DNA of 64,000 nucleotides, from NCBI RefSeq assembly GCF_001591805.1, contig NZ_BCVP01000001.1:47412-111411 (forward strand), in the 5' to 3' direction. The notes under the pieces are model-generated. The model made no database searches. It was given only the letters and a program-made list of their open reading frames with translations, and was not told the origin of the DNA. Shown here in pieces: positions 32,306-43,042 of the stretch. Positions within the stretch are counted from its first letter, which is position 1, and the number at the start of each line of letters is the position of its first letter. This DNA is from Neobacillus novalis NBRC 102450. Its GTDB lineage: Bacteria; Bacillota; Bacilli; Bacillales; Cytobacillaceae. The position numbers and the translations under genes were made by a program.

Positions 32306-34042
32306 TTAGAACAACTCCTTACATTTTGAATGAACTTCGTGTGGAAGAAACGGATTTCCATCATATTTAAGGTATTTAGTGATTTTTTCAGCATACCCAA
32401 CATTCATTTTCATAATATTAGCCAATTGACCAGTCGCATTGTTTTCCACGACAATTACTTTTTTCGCTGAACGCACAAGCGGAAGAACCTCGTCAGTTGG
32501 GAAAGGATGAATTAAGCGAATTTGTGCATGATTCGCTTTCAAGCCGTCTTTTTCTAAGCGAGTCATTGCTTCCTCAATCGCTCCACGAGTAGAGTTAAAA
32601 CCAACGATTAACAAATCGGCTTCCTCGTGTGGTGCATTCTTATATACAGGTGTATTAAAACGAATATTTTCAACTTTACGGAAACGTTTATCCATTTGGG
32701 CAATCCGATTTGGTGCCGATTCAGATGGTTTACCCGTTTCAGCATGCTCAACGCCAGTAACATGGTGGATACCATTTTTCATCCCTGGAATCGTACGTGG
32801 TGAAACACCATCTTCCGTCACTTCATACCGTTTAAAGTAACCCTTGTTTTCAATCTCTGGAAGTTCTTCAGTTACGAGCTTACCGCGTCGAATTTCCACT
32901 TTAGAAGCATCAAGCGGCTCTACTGTTTGTTTTCCTAGTGATAATTGAAGGTCCGACAATACGATAACTGGACATTGATATTCTTCAGCTAGGTTGAATG
33001 CCTCAGCTGTATCATAGAAAGCTTCTTGGACAGTACTTGGAGCCATAACAATTTTCGGAATTTCTCCATGTGTCCCATAAATCATCGCCATTAAATCTGA
33101 CTGTTCTTGTTTTGTAGGTAATCCTGTCGATGGACCACCACGTTGTGTATCAACAATAACAAGCGGAGTTTCTGTAATTCCAGCCAAGCCGATTGCTTCC
33201 ATCTTTAATGATAATCCAGGCCCTGAAGAAGCAGTAATCGCACGAACACCACCGTAGCTTGCGCCAATTGTCATGGTACATGCTGCAATTTCATCTTCTG
33301 TTTGGATAACAGTCCCGCCAAGTGCAGGTAACTTCTTAATCAAATACTCCATAATATCAGAAGCAGGTGTGATTGGATAAGCAGCCATGAAACGGCAGCC
33401 TGCCGCAAGTGCGCCCAATGCAATGGCATCATTACCAATCATATACATACGGCGTTTGCCATCGGCTTTTTCAAGAACCATTGTTGGAACATTTGCATCC
33501 ATTTGCTCTTTCATATAATCAAAGCCAGCTTGGATGGCTTCCATATTTTTCGCAACAACTTTGTCGCCTTTTTTGCCAAAAATCTCACGGACTACTACTT
33601 CAAATACATGAATATCTAGGTCTAATACTGCAGAAGTCGCCCCGATTGCTACCATGTTCTTCATTAAAGAAGTTCCTAGCTGTGTGGCAATCTCAGTGAA
33701 TGGAACCGCATACAACGAAGCTTCAGTATCTTCAGGTTTTTTTGGATTGAATTTTGAGTCAGCAAGGATTACACCTTTGCTATGAAGCTCTTGATAATTT
33801 ACATCGATGGTTTCTTGGTCAAACGCTACAAGGATATCAAGATCATCAGAAATCGAACGAACCTCTGTTGTACTCACTCTGATCTTATTGTTTGTATGAC
33901 CGCCTTTAATTCGAGACGAAAAGTGACGATAACCATACAAGTAATATCCCATGCGATTCAGTGCGATTGCAAAGATTTCCCCAGTACTTTCAATACCTTC
34001 CCCTTGTTGTCCGCCAACTTTCCATGAAAGTTGATTGATCAT
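32306..34042 (-). CDS. korA: 2-oxoacid:ferredoxin oxidoreductase, alpha subunit (gamma-alpha fusion)
   Basis: 578 residues. N-terminal gamma domain (about 1-190) begins SWKVGGQQGEGIESTGEIF; the alpha domain follows with GNDAIALGALAAGCRFMAAYPITPASDIMEYL near 205 and the C-terminal transketolase-like region with IVVENNATGQLA near 525. The gamma-alpha fusion is the arrangement seen in aerobic bacteria and Halobacteria. AAAGGGGTGTAAG supports the ATG. In Bacillus subtilis tdh and kbl occupy the space between spoVS and miaB; here korAB does. Confidence 0.93.
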   Translation of the reverse strand: MINQLSWKVGGQQGEGIESTGEIFAIALNRMGYYLYGYRHFSSRIKGGHTNNKIRVSTTEVRSISDDLDILVAFDQETIDVNYQELHSKGVILADSKFNPKKPEDTEASLYAVPFTEIATQLGTSLMKNMVAIGATSAVLDLDIHVFEVVVREIFGKKGDKVVAKNMEAIQAGFDYMKEQMDANVPTMVLEKADGKRRMYMIGNDAIALGALAAGCRFMAAYPITPASDIMEYLIKKLPALGGTVIQTEDEIAACTMTIGASYGGVRAITASSGPGLSLKMEAIGLAGITETPLVIVDTQRGGPSTGLPTKQEQSDLMAMIYGTHGEIPKIVMAPSTVQEAFYDTAEAFNLAEEYQCPVIVLSDLQLSLGKQTVEPLDASKVEIRRGKLVTEELPEIENKGYFKRYEVTEDGVSPRTIPGMKNGIHHVTGVEHAETGKPSESAPNRIAQMDKRFRKVENIRFNTPVYKNAPHEEADLLIVGFNSTRGAIEEAMTRLEKDGLKANHAQIRLIHPFPTDEVLPLVRSAKKVIVVENNATGQLANIMKMNVGYAEKITKYLKYDGNPFLPHEVHSKCKELF

Positions 34043-34410
34043 GACTTACACCCCTTTGGATATGTAAAAAATAAGTAGTATGAATCTTTTTAAGTGTAGC
34101 ACTATTCCGAGTAAATCGCTATTTTTTACGCTTTAAAGACTGAAAGCGATTCCTCAGATATGTACTAAACGCTTACAATTCTAGACCTATGCACCTAAAA
34201 TTGCAACCCTTTGGAGCGAAATATTGTCTAAAATATGAATATTTTTTTATTATTTAAAATCTGCTATTTTTATTTCCAAAAAAACAAGACAGTATTGGGG
34301 TTTGAACATACGGTCTGACGCTGTTTTACCTTATTTACCGAAATCGAATTTTACTTTTTTATAATTTTTCATTATATATCAGAATAGTATATTTATAATT
34401 AAATAACTAG

Positions 34411-34450
34411 AAAAAACCCGCTTGTAAATACTAACAAGCAGGAGATTTTT
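34411..34450 (-). terminator. Terminator after spoVS
   Basis: GCTTGT/ACAAGC within a longer imperfect stem, followed by GGGTTTTTT on the minus strand. The rest of 34043-34410 carries no gene, only the AT-rich korA upstream region. Confidence 0.88.
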
Positions 34451-34485
34451 TCACTTTTTAATCACTTATAAATAATCTATCTCTT

Positions 34486-34746
34486 TCACCGCGGCTCTAC
34501 AATTAGCTTAATAGCTGTTCGTTCCTCCCCATCAATTAAAATATCGGTAAACGCAGGGATACAGATTAAATCAACTCCGCTAGGTGCTACAAATCCTCGT
34601 GCAATTGCTACTGCCTTTACGGCTTGATTCAATGCACCCGCACCAATTGCCTGTATTTCTGCTGCACCTCTTTCACGCAGAACTCCGGCAAGTGCACCAG
34701 CTACAGAATTAGGATTAGATTTTGCTGAAACTTTTAATATTTCCAT
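34486..34746 (-). CDS. spoVS: Stage V sporulation protein S
   Basis: 86 residues, almost invariant family: MEILKVSAKSNPNSVAGALA, RERGAAEIQAIGAGALNQAVKAVAIARG and the C-terminal TAIKLIVEP. An Alba-like fold that probably binds nucleic acid; in Bacillus subtilis loss alters septation and coat completion during sporulation. AGGGGGAG lies upstream. It lies downstream of ymdB, as in Bacillus, separated by a terminator. Confidence 0.97.
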   Translation of the reverse strand: MEILKVSAKSNPNSVAGALAGVLRERGAAEIQAIGAGALNQAVKAVAIARGFVAPSGVDLICIPAFTDILIDGEERTAIKLIVEPR

Positions 34747-34876
34747 TCCTAGCTCCCCCTTAGAAAATCCCGATCCCGCATGAGCAGTTCATGAACACAA
34801 ATCAGGTTATAACATTCCACTGCTACTATATTCAGTTGTCAAATGACATATTCCGGCTTGGACAAAAAAAGCCAAT

Positions 34877-34906
34877 AAAAAAACCTTCCCCGCGGAAGGT
34901 TTTCGC
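34877..34906 (-). terminator. Terminator after ymdB
   Basis: AAAACCTTCC/GGAAGGTTTT with T run on the minus strand, overlapping the end of the gene. Confidence 0.9.
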
Positions 34907-35704
34907 TTAACTATATAATGGATGATCGTCGTTGATTAATATGCGCTCCATTTTTTTGCATTGTCCACTTTTTCTATCAAGTTCGATATAAACCGCACTT
35001 AGCTGATTACGGCCCGATTTCGCGACCTCAAAGCGGACAGGAAGGCTTGTAAGAAACTTGGTCAATACTGCTTCTCTTTCTACACCAAGAATGCCATCAT
35101 AAGGACCAGTCATGCCCACATCAGTTAAATAGCCTGTTCCTCCAGGTAAGATCCGGCTATCGGCTGTTTGTACATGCGTGTGCGTCCCGACAACAGCAGA
35201 TACTCTCCCATCGAGATACCAGCCCATTGCCTGCTTTTCGCTCGTCACTTCCGCATGAAAGTCGACAAAAATGAATGGCGTTCTTTCTTTAGCTATTTCC
35301 ACTAATTCGTCTGCCTTTCTAAACGGGCAATCCAATGGTGCCATAAATGTTCGCCCCTGCAGATTAATGACCGCCACTTCCAGCTCATTTACTTTAAAAA
35401 ATGCCAACCCTTTACCAGGAGTTCCTTCTGGAAAATTCGCCGGTCTGACCATATTTTTCGCCGAATCGATAAATTCAAAAATCTCACGATTATCCCAGGC
35501 ATGATTTCCAAGAGTTACAGCTTGTGCTCCATACCCTAAAAACTCTCGATAGATTTTTTCAGTAATTCCTTTGCCCCCAGCTGCATTTTCTCCATTAATA
35601 ATCGTAAAATGGGGCCGATATTTTTCTTTTAATTTTGGCAGATAATCCTTCACCATGTCACGGCCTGGTGAGCCGACCACATCGCCGATAAAAAGTAGAT
35701 TCAT
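34907..35704 (-). CDS. ymdB: YmdB metallophosphodiesterase
   Basis: 265 residues from ATG at 35704, supported by GAAAGGAAATC. The dinuclear-metal phosphoesterase motifs are complete: LFIGDVVGSPGRD (residue 3 on), INGENAAGGKG near 37, LGNHAWDN near 65, DFHAEVTSEK near 148 and VGTHTHVQTAD near 175. In Bacillus subtilis the protein hydrolyses cyclic nucleotides and controls the choice between motility and biofilm. Located between rny and spoVS as in Bacillus. Confidence 0.95.
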   Translation of the reverse strand: MNLLFIGDVVGSPGRDMVKDYLPKLKEKYRPHFTIINGENAAGGKGITEKIYREFLGYGAQAVTLGNHAWDNREIFEFIDSAKNMVRPANFPEGTPGKGLAFFKVNELEVAVINLQGRTFMAPLDCPFRKADELVEIAKERTPFIFVDFHAEVTSEKQAMGWYLDGRVSAVVGTHTHVQTADSRILPGGTGYLTDVGMTGPYDGILGVEREAVLTKFLTSLPVRFEVAKSGRNQLSAVYIELDRKSGQCKKMERILINDDHPLYS

Positions 35705-35787
35705 TTGATTTCCTTTCGTCTTAAAAATATTTATTTGTTTAAATTGTATCACAAATCCCCATCATTTAACCGGAGCCTACGACCAAT

Positions 35788-35820
35788 AAATAAAGCGGTG
35801 CTTTCGCACCGCTTTATTTT
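35788..35820 (-). terminator. Terminator embedded in the rny stop region
   Basis: AATAAAGCGGTGC/GCACCGCTTTATT; the rny stop codon (35814-35816) lies inside the 5' arm, so translation reaching the stop covers part of the stem. Confidence 0.9.
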
Positions 35821-37376
35821 GCGTATTCAACAGCCCGTGTCTCGCGAATGACTGTCACTTTAATATGTCCAGGGTAATCCAGCTCTTCTTCGATACGCTT
35901 ACGGATATCGCGTGCTAATCGATGTGCTGCTAGGTCATCTACCGCATCTGGTCTTACAATAATACGCACTTCTCGTCCAGCTTGAATCGCAAAGGATTTC
36001 TCGACACCTTCATAGGATTCAGAAATCTCTTCCAGCTTCTCAAGTCGGCGGATATAGTTCTCAAGAGTCTCACTTCTTGCACCTGGTCTTGCAGCTGATA
36101 AGGCATCTGCCGCAGCGACAAGCACGGCAATAATCGATGTTGGTTCTGTATCCCCATGGTGGGAGGCAATACTATTGATTACCACTGGGTGTTCCTTGTA
36201 TTTCGTTGCAAGTTCAACCCCGATTTCCACATGGCTTCCTTCCACTTCATGGTCAATTGCTTTCCCAATATCGTGAAGTAAGCCTGCGCGGCGAGCTAAC
36301 GTTTCATCTTGACCAAGTTCAGCCGCAAGCAAGCCCGAAAGCTGTGCCACTTCCATTGAATGCTTTAAGACGTTTTGTCCGTAGCTCGTACGGAATTTCA
36401 AGCGGCCAAGAATTTTAATCAAATCTGGATGAAGTCCATGTACACCCACTTCAAAGGTGGTTTGTTCACCCACTTCACGGATATACTCATCCACCTCGCG
36501 ACGTGATTTTTCTACCATTTCCTCAATTCGTGCCGGATGGATACGCCCATCTTGGACCAATTTCTCAAGTGCTAAGCGGGCCGTTTCACGACGAATAGGG
36601 TCAAAGCCTGAAAGAATAACAGCTTCAGGAGTATCATCAATTATCAAATCAATTCCCGTTAACGTTTCAAGTGTACGGATATTTCGTCCTTCACGGCCAA
36701 TGATCCGGCCCTTCATTTCGTCATTTGGAAGGTTGACGACAGAAACCGTCGTTTCCGCTACATGGTCAGCAGCGCAACGCTGGATTGCTAGCGAAAGAAT
36801 TTCCTTCGCTTTCTTGTCAGCTTCCTCTTTCGCACGATTTTCGCTTTCCTTAATCATTATCGCAGTGTCATGGGTAAGTTCCTGCTCCATTTTGTCAATA
36901 ATGATTGTTTTCGCTTCCTCGCGCGTTAGGCTCGATATTCGTTCGAGTTCAGTTTGTTGTCTTCTTACCAACTCGTCCACTTTGCTTTCCATCTCTTCAA
37001 TATGCTGTTGTCTTTGGTTTAGAGAATCATCCTTCTTTTCTAAAAGATTTTCACGCTTGTTGAGCGTTTCTTCTTTTCGATCTAAATTCTCTTCTCTTTG
37101 CAGTAAACGGTTTTCTTGTTTTTGCAGTTCATTTCTTCGTTCCCGAACCTCACGTTCAGCTTCTGTTCGAAGCTTGTGAATTTCATCCTTTGCCTCTAAC
37201 AGGGCTTCCTTTTTTAATGCATCAGCATCACGTTTCGCATCTTCTAGAATCTGCTCTGCAGCATTCTTTGCTCCTGCTATCTTTGCTTCAGCAATGGATT
37301 TACGAATAAAATAGCCAACAACGGCACCGACGAATAGGCCAAGCAAAATGGAGATGATAATAGTAATTGTGTCCAT
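35814..37376 (-). CDS. rny: Ribonuclease Y
   Basis: 520 residues. One N-terminal membrane helix (about 4-24), a long charged coiled coil (about 30-200), a KH domain with [19 protein letters not shown] near 217 and an HD domain with [17 protein letters not shown] near 367. Membrane-bound endonuclease that starts bulk mRNA decay and acts with the RicAFT complex on specific operons. Length equals Bacillus subtilis Rny. AGGAGGTGTAA precedes the ATG. Followed by ymdB. Confidence 0.97.
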   Translation of the reverse strand: MDTITIIISILLGLFVGAVVGYFIRKSIAEAKIAGAKNAAEQILEDAKRDADALKKEALLEAKDEIHKLRTEAEREVRERRNELQKQENRLLQREENLDRKEETLNKRENLLEKKDDSLNQRQQHIEEMESKVDELVRRQQTELERISSLTREEAKTIIIDKMEQELTHDTAIMIKESENRAKEEADKKAKEILSLAIQRCAADHVAETTVSVVNLPNDEMKGRIIGREGRNIRTLETLTGIDLIIDDTPEAVILSGFDPIRRETARLALEKLVQDGRIHPARIEEMVEKSRREVDEYIREVGEQTTFEVGVHGLHPDLIKILGRLKFRTSYGQNVLKHSMEVAQLSGLLAAELGQDETLARRAGLLHDIGKAIDHEVEGSHVEIGVELATKYKEHPVVINSIASHHGDTEPTSIIAVLVAAADALSAARPGARSETLENYIRRLEKLEEISESYEGVEKSFAIQAGREVRIIVRPDAVDDLAAHRLARDIRKRIEEELDYPGHIKVTVIRETRAVEYAK

Positions 37377-37652
37377 CGTTACACCTCCTCTTGCTATGAA
37401 CTTGTGTTAATTTTTTTAAGTGTCGGCATGTACATTGTTTAGACTCAACATACAGCAAGCACCAAGGCTTTTTCGAATTGTAATATTTCCAAAAATGTAA
37501 AATATACATGTTAATTGTAAAGGTGGGAATATTCATTGTCAAGGCTTAGTCTAATTGGCTTTTTCAAATATTTAGGAATTACCTTGTTAATTCATTGGTT
37601 CCGCTAAATTTTTCTGAATAATTATCTACTAGTATATATAATTATTCATTTT

Positions 37653-37688
37653 ATTAAAAAAGCAAAACCCAATTTCGGGCTTTGCTTA
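37653..37688 (-). terminator. Terminator after recA
   Basis: AGCAAAGCCC/GGGTTTTGCT (one G-T pair), then TTTTTTAAT on the minus strand. The 37377-37652 stretch upstream of rny is AT-rich without another gene. Confidence 0.9.
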
Positions 37689-37694
37689 AATTGA

Positions 37695-38735
37695 TTAATC
37701 AATTAGCTCAAATTGATCGTCATCATCTGTTTCTGTTACAACCTTTTCACTGTCTAAACCGTAATGCTCACGGATTTTCGTTTGAATTTCGAGGCAAATA
37801 TCTGGGTTTTCCTTTAAGTACAGCTTTGCATTTTCGCGGCCTTGACCAATTCTTACATCGTTATAAGAATACCATGAACCGCTCTTTTGAACGATATCTA
37901 ATTCGGAGCCTAGATCAATAGTCTCGCCTTCCTTAGAAATCCCTACACCATACATGATATCTACCTCTGCTGTACGGAATGGCGGAGCAACCTTATTCTT
38001 TACAATTTTAATTTTGGTTTTATTCCCCACTATATCAGTTCCTTGCTTTAACGCTTCCGAACGGCGTACTTCAAGACGGACTGTTGAATAAAACTTTAGT
38101 GCACGACCACCAGGTGTGGTTTCGGGGTTCCCAAACATAACTCCAATTTTTTCACGGATTTGGTTAATAAAGATAGCGATTGTCTTGGACTTGTTAATGG
38201 CTCCAGATAGTTTACGAAGTGCTTGAGACATCAAGCGAGCTTGTAAACCCATATGAGAATCTCCCATTTCGCCTTCAATTTCCGCTTTTGGAACTAATGC
38301 GGCTACTGAGTCGACTACAATAATATCAATTGCACCGCTTCGTACTAATGCTTCTGCGATTTCAAGTGCTTGTTCACCGGTATCAGGCTGCGATAATAAT
38401 AACTCATCAATATTAACACCCAACTTTTGTGCATAGGTTGGATCGAGGGCATGCTCGGCGTCGATAAACGCTGCTTGTCCACCTTTTGCTTGGACTTCAG
38501 CAATCGCATGCAAGGCAACTGTTGTTTTACCCGAGCTTTCTGGACCATAAATTTCAATTATTCTGCCACGGGGGTATCCGCCAACCCCTAGTGCTGCATC
38601 AAGTGCTAAGGAGCCGCTGGGAGATGTTAAAATCCTCGTATCTGTTTTCTCTCCCATCTTCATGACGGAACCTTTACCAAATTGTTTTTCTATTTGTTTT
38701 AACGCCATTTCTAAGGCGGCCTTACGGTCACTCAC
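37695..38735 (-). CDS. recA: Recombinase RecA
   Basis: 346 residues. Walker [10 protein letters not shown] near 66, MAW-like [17 protein letters not shown] near 140, and the loop L1/L2 region [12 protein letters not shown]...[20 protein letters not shown] are all intact. Forms ATP-dependent filaments on single-stranded DNA, promotes strand exchange and LexA self-cleavage. Preceded by GGAGG, a sigma-A promoter and an SOS box (38807-38858). Unlike many Bacillus genomes where cinA-recA are cotranscribed, a strong terminator follows cinA here. Confidence 0.99.
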   Translation of the reverse strand: MSDRKAALEMALKQIEKQFGKGSVMKMGEKTDTRILTSPSGSLALDAALGVGGYPRGRIIEIYGPESSGKTTVALHAIAEVQAKGGQAAFIDAEHALDPTYAQKLGVNIDELLLSQPDTGEQALEIAEALVRSGAIDIIVVDSVAALVPKAEIEGEMGDSHMGLQARLMSQALRKLSGAINKSKTIAIFINQIREKIGVMFGNPETTPGGRALKFYSTVRLEVRRSEALKQGTDIVGNKTKIKIVKNKVAPPFRTAEVDIMYGVGISKEGETIDLGSELDIVQKSGSWYSYNDVRIGQGRENAKLYLKENPDICLEIQTKIREHYGLDSEKVVTETDDDDQFELID

Positions 38736-38806
38736 AAATAGTTCCTCCCTTTATATTAAAAATTTTTTTAAATTTACTGCAATCTAGCAAAATAAACCCT
38801 ATTAAT

Positions 38807-38858
38807 AATATAACCTCTTTCATACTATTTGTCGAGCAAAAACACGAACATTTATTCT
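38807..38858 (-). promoter_or_regulatory. recA promoter with SOS (LexA) box
   Basis: On the minus strand: SOS box AGAATAAATGTTCG (38845-38858), -35 TCGACA (38830-38835), 17-bp spacer and -10 TATATT (38807-38812). The GAAT-N4-GTTC form departs by one base from the GAAC-N4-GTTC consensus and matches the form I know from the Bacillus subtilis recA box. The remainder of 38736-39250 shows no gene. Confidence 0.8.
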
Positions 38859-39248
38859 ACCTCAATCCAAACTATTTATACTGGAGAAAATGACAATTTT
38901 GCCCTTCATACGCCTCTTATTGCATAGTTAGAAGCTCGATAAGCAGTACTTCTCAATTTGTCGGAAAATTTACTAAAACTGCATAAAAATCATAAGCAGA
39001 ACCCTCTACTTCGACTTTTGCCCTCTTTTTTATTAAGAAATTATAGAGCTATTGTGGAAAGGCACACCAGCTTATCTGTAATTTACTAAATTTGGTATTA
39101 GGTAATTTCTAATAATTGAAAATAGGACTCTCAACAATTACTTCAAGAAATACCACTCTTCTTCTTTTACCCCAAATCCTCTGTTTTCCCGTTTTCGGGC
39201 AATGCAGCGGCTTTTTCCCTCTTACCCATGCGCTCCTCCCCTTTTTCC

Positions 39249-39288
39249 AAAAAAAAATCACAGAAAGCTTAATTCGCATTCTGTGATT
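39249..39288 (-). terminator. Terminator across the end of cinA
   Basis: AATCACAGAA/TTCTGTGATT, then nine T on the minus strand. The cinA stop (39269-39271) lies in the loop, so the last codons are part of the stem. It separates cinA from recA. Confidence 0.92.
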
Positions 39289-40522
39289 CTTTCAACTTCT
39301 TTAACAAAAAATAGCATCCGTATTTTACGGATCGATTTCGGATCGCATTTCTTGTACCGCTAAGAGTAATCTTTTCAACCATTGTTGGGCTTCCCTTAAC
39401 GGCAATCCCAATATAAACAGTGCCAACCGGCTTACCTTCCAGTTCGTCAGGGCCAGCCACACCGGTAAAGCTAATTCCAATATCTGTTGCAAAAATCCTT
39501 GCTGCATTTTCCGCGAGCTCTTTGGCGCATTGCTCACTCACGGCACCATGGTTATCGAGCGTTTCTTGGTTCACCTGCAAAATTTGCTGCTTAACCTCAT
39601 TTGAGTAGCAAACGACTCCGCCCTCAAACACAGAGCTCGCACCTGAAATCGTCGTTAACTCCTGTTGGAACAGCCCGCCTGTTAAACTCTCGGCAGCTGT
39701 AATAGTTAATTTTCTTTCCTTTAAACCGTTCATCAGCTCTTGCAATAGCGAAGTGTTGTCATAGCCATAAAGGAATTCACCCACACGCTGATTGATGTTT
39801 TTTTCCACATCATCAAGCATCATGTGCGCAATCTTTTCATCCAGATGTTTTGCGGTCAGCCTTAAGGTCACCTCGCCATCACCTGCGAGTGGTGCAATTG
39901 TAGGATTGCTTTGTGCTTCAATAATATCCATGATTTCAGTTTCCAGCGCTGCTTCCCCAATACCAAAAAACCGGAGCACTCTTGAGACAATCTTCTCATT
40001 GGAACCAGTCTTAGAGGAAAGCGCTGGACCTCCGTAATCAAGAAACATTGGTTCCATTTCTTTTGGCGGGCCAGGCAGGAGCATATAAATATGGCCAGCT
40101 GATTCTAACACCATTCCAGGTGCCATTCCATGATCATTTGCAAGAATTTGAGATCCTTCTAAAACAAGGGCTTGCTTTCGGTTGTTTTCCGTCATGACCC
40201 GGTTTGTCCGCTTGAAAAAAAGCTCAATCGACGCTAATGCTGTTTCATCCATGACGAGCCCTTTTCCAAGGTGGCGAGCAATCGTTTCCTTTGTCAAATC
40301 ATCCTTCGTTGGTCCGAGTCCACCAGTAAAAATAATAATTTCGGAGCGCGTTTCTGCATGCTCTATCGCAGCTTTTACTCTATCAGGATTATCACCTACG
40401 ACCGTATGATAATAAACATCAATTCCCAGTCCAGCCAATTGCTGAGACAAAAATCTTGCATTCGTATTTACAATTTGACCGAGTAACAATTCCGATCCAA
40501 CCGCGATAATCTCAGCATTCAC
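39269..40522 (-). CDS. cinA: Competence/damage-inducible protein CinA
   Basis: 417 residues from GTG at 40522 (GAAGGAGTGATTAAT upstream); the upstream in-frame ATG would place the ribosome binding site inside the gene. N-terminal MoaB/MogA-like domain ([33 protein letters not shown] near 67, [10 protein letters not shown] near 150) and C-terminal nicotinamide mononucleotide deamidase domain with TAAESLTGG near 280 and [20 protein letters not shown] near 363. Acts in pyridine nucleotide recycling and is expressed with competence. Confidence 0.96.
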   Translation of the reverse strand: MNAEIIAVGSELLLGQIVNTNARFLSQQLAGLGIDVYYHTVVGDNPDRVKAAIEHAETRSEIIIFTGGLGPTKDDLTKETIARHLGKGLVMDETALASIELFFKRTNRVMTENNRKQALVLEGSQILANDHGMAPGMVLESAGHIYMLLPGPPKEMEPMFLDYGGPALSSKTGSNEKIVSRVLRFFGIGEAALETEIMDIIEAQSNPTIAPLAGDGEVTLRLTAKHLDEKIAHMMLDDVEKNINQRVGEFLYGYDNTSLLQELMNGLKERKLTITAAESLTGGLFQQELTTISGASSVFEGGVVCYSNEVKQQILQVNQETLDNHGAVSEQCAKELAENAARIFATDIGISFTGVAGPDELEGKPVGTVYIGIAVKGSPTMVEKITLSGTRNAIRNRSVKYGCYFLLKKLKESQNAN

Positions 40523-40546
40523 ATTAATCACTCCTTCAGTCAAAGC

Positions 40547-41131
40547 TTATTTTGAGTTTTTTAGCACATGACTATTTTTCGCAAAATAATCCCAGCCAGA
40601 CCATACTGTAAAAAACAATGCCACCCACAATGACACCACATCAAAGCGAAATGGAATCATCACAAAAATAAAATTATGTAACAAGATTGACGAGATCGCG
40701 ACTATTTGTGTCCACGTCTTGATTTTCCCAAGCATATTAGCGGCAACCACTTCACCCTCACCGGCAAGAAGCAGGCGCAGACCGGTAACAGCAAATTCCC
40801 TACTGATTATAATGATGACGATCCAAGAAGGGGCATAAACGTCATTAATTTCCACTAGGACAATTAGTGCAGCCGACACTAGCAGTTTGTCGGCTAGCGG
40901 GTCGAGAAATTTCCCCATATTGGTCACAAGATTATACTTTCGGGCATAATGACCATCAATCCAGTCGGTTGATGAAGCAATAATAAAAATCAATGCCCCG
41001 ACAAAATGGGTAACGGGCAGATTCGCCCCAAGAAGATTCATTTTCCCCCAATCAAAAGGAGCCAGCATAATGATCAAGAATAAAGGGATTAATAAGATTC
41101 TTGATACAGTTATTTTGTTTGGAATATTCAT
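40547..41131 (-). CDS. pgsA: CDP-diacylglycerol-glycerol-3-phosphate 3-phosphatidyltransferase
   Basis: 194 residues from ATG at 41131 (GTGGAGG upstream). The CDP-alcohol phosphatidyltransferase motif is complete: DWIDGHYARK...NMGKFLDPLADK at about 55-84. Multi-spanning membrane enzyme making phosphatidylglycerol phosphate, the first committed step to phosphatidylglycerol. Essential in Bacillus. Lies between rodZ and cinA as in Bacillus, 24 bases from the cinA start. Confidence 0.97.
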   Translation of the reverse strand: MNIPNKITVSRILLIPLFLIIMLAPFDWGKMNLLGANLPVTHFVGALIFIIASSTDWIDGHYARKYNLVTNMGKFLDPLADKLLVSAALIVLVEINDVYAPSWIVIIIISREFAVTGLRLLLAGEGEVVAANMLGKIKTWTQIVAISSILLHNFIFVMIPFRFDVVSLWVALFFTVWSGWDYFAKNSHVLKNSK

Positions 41132-41182
41132 AATTTTCCTCCACAAGTTTATTGAAAGCGAAAAATAGCCATCAACAGATGA

Positions 41183-42097
41183 CTATTCGCTCTTCGGAAC
41201 ATATTGAATCGTAATGTTCTGAACATCTTTAGTCGGTGCAACAGCATACACAAGCAATTGGTCATTTACATAGATTTCAGTATCGGCCGCGTTTCCAACT
41301 CTAATTACGGCACTGCTTTCTGCCGATAAATCTACGGTTTGGCTTTCGGGTCCACCACTTTCAAGCGTTTTTAATGTCCCTTGAAAAAAGGATTTCCCTT
41401 TCCCATTTTTAATACTAACCCAGGTTTGACCTTTTGACACCAATTTGACAACAAATTTATCAGCGTTTTTTAAATCATAAGTTGAATTCTTCCCACTGCT
41501 TTGTAAGACCGTTACTTCTTGTTTAGGTGTTTCTACTACAGGTGGCTTCTCTACTTCTGGTTTTGTCGTTTCCTTTTCTTTTCCGCTGTCTTTTTCCTTA
41601 TTGTTATCTTTTTCATTCACTTTTGCTTTTTCTAGCTTTTCGTTAGTAGAAAGTTGAACTGGGTCATTCTCTTTATTCTTCAAACTCTTTGTATCTGTGC
41701 CGGAATAGTGAGAAAAAAAATAATAGACAGCACTAATGACACCAATAACAAACACACCGATTAAGATTTTTGGAAGAAGATCAAAGATTTTTGAATTTCC
41801 GTCTGTCACCAATTTTTGTGTTTTCACTCTTGATATTTGCTGCGGCAGCTCCTCATTTAAAGAAGCAGGAATCTCACTTTTATACGTTTCAAAAATTTCA
41901 TCTGGATTGAGGTTGAGTGCCTCAGAATACTGCTTAATAAAGGCACGAACATAAAAATTCCCGGGCATGCTGGAATAGTTACCCTCTTCGATACCAATTA
42001 AATAACGTTTTTGAATCTTTGTCATGGATTGTAAGTCATCCAAACTTAATCCTTTTGCTATTCGGGCTTCTTTTAGTCGATTCCCTAATTCAGTCAC
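41183..42097 (-). CDS. rodZ: Cell-shape protein RodZ (YmfM)
   Basis: 304 residues. N-terminal helix-turn-helix (about 1-75: MTELGNRLKEARIAKGLSLDDLQSMT, RYLIGIEEGNYSSMPG), transmembrane helix at about 110-130, a highly charged lysine/glutamate linker (about 140-195), and a C-terminal DUF4115 beta domain (about 200-304). RodZ ties MreB filaments to the membrane and the peptidoglycan machinery. Thirty-odd bases upstream of pgsA. Confidence 0.94.
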   Translation of the reverse strand: MTELGNRLKEARIAKGLSLDDLQSMTKIQKRYLIGIEEGNYSSMPGNFYVRAFIKQYSEALNLNPDEIFETYKSEIPASLNEELPQQISRVKTQKLVTDGNSKIFDLLPKILIGVFVIGVISAVYYFFSHYSGTDTKSLKNKENDPVQLSTNEKLEKAKVNEKDNNKEKDSGKEKETTKPEVEKPPVVETPKQEVTVLQSSGKNSTYDLKNADKFVVKLVSKGQTWVSIKNGKGKSFFQGTLKTLESGGPESQTVDLSAESSAVIRVGNAADTEIYVNDQLLVYAVAPTKDVQNITIQYVPKSE

Positions 42098-42118
42098 CTG
42101 TTAACACCTTCCAATATA

Positions 42119-42907
42119 TTAAAAATCAAAATCTCCAAAATCAGATCCGGAGAACATATTATGCTGATCAACAATATCGTATGTAATCTCTTCTTCAGAG
42201 TCATTCCTTAGTTCGATAATATAATCAAAATCCTCAAGCGTATATTCCGAGTTTTGTACGAAAATATCAGGATGCTCCACTACTTTAACAGACGGTAAAC
42301 GCATAATTTCACGAACAAGCTGCCAGTGACGCTCATTTGCACGCCTTGTCGAAACAATCCCATCCAGAATGAACAGGTTGTTTTCATTGTACTCATCTTC
42401 AATTAGTTGATTGCGAATCGTTTGTTTCAAAAGTGTGGATGATACAAACAACCAGCGCTTATTTGCACAAACACTTGCAGCTACAAGTGATTCTGTTTTG
42501 CCAACTCGGGGCATACCGCGAATACCGATGAGCTTATGTCCATCCTGCTTAAATAATTCTGCCATAAAATCTACTAATAATCCAAGCTCATCCCTTACAA
42601 AACGGAAAGTTTTTTTATCATCGGCGTCCCTTTGAATATAGCGCCCGTGTCTGACCGCTAGGATGTCACGGAGCTTCGGTTCTCTCAGTTTGATTAATTT
42701 TATTGTGTCCATTGTATGTAAAATTGACTCAAGTCGTTTAATTTGATTATCATCTTTTGCTAAAATAAGCAGACCTCGTCTTCCTTCATCAACACCATTG
42801 ATGGTTACAATATTAATTGAAAGCATACCCAATAAGGATGAAATGTCTCCTAATAGCCCTGGGCGGTTCTTTTGGATCTCATATTCTAAATACCATTCTT
42901 TTTTCAA
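42119..42907 (-). CDS. ymfK: YmfK, DUF3388 protein
   Basis: 262 residues from TTG at 42907, supported by AGGAGG and by agreement with the Bacillus family start (KKEWYLEYEIQKNRPGLLGD). The first 75 residues look like an ACT-type ligand domain (LLGMLSINIVTINGVDEGRRG), followed by a P-loop, GIRGMPRVGKTES near 133, and an ATPase-like region ending in acidic residues. Function unknown. It sits between ymfJ and rodZ in the conserved order. Confidence 0.9.
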   Translation of the reverse strand: MKKEWYLEYEIQKNRPGLLGDISSLLGMLSINIVTINGVDEGRRGLLILAKDDNQIKRLESILHTMDTIKLIKLREPKLRDILAVRHGRYIQRDADDKKTFRFVRDELGLLVDFMAELFKQDGHKLIGIRGMPRVGKTESLVAASVCANKRWLFVSSTLLKQTIRNQLIEDEYNENNLFILDGIVSTRRANERHWQLVREIMRLPSVKVVEHPDIFVQNSEYTLEDFDYIIELRNDSEEEITYDIVDQHNMFSGSDFGDFDF

Positions 42908-43007
42908 AATTAAAAACCTCCTAAAAAGAAGTTTCGACAATTTTTTCACAAATCCTTATCTAAACCTTATCATAAATGATTTTGAGTAAAGATGAAAGGA
43001 AAAACAT

Positions 43008-43038
43008 ATAAAAAAGAGAGGAGTTGTCCCCTCTCTTT
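43008..43038 (-). terminator. Terminator after ymfJ
   Basis: AAAGAGAGG/CCTCTCTTT, then a T run on the minus strand. Confidence 0.9.
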
Positions 43039-43042
43039 CCGA

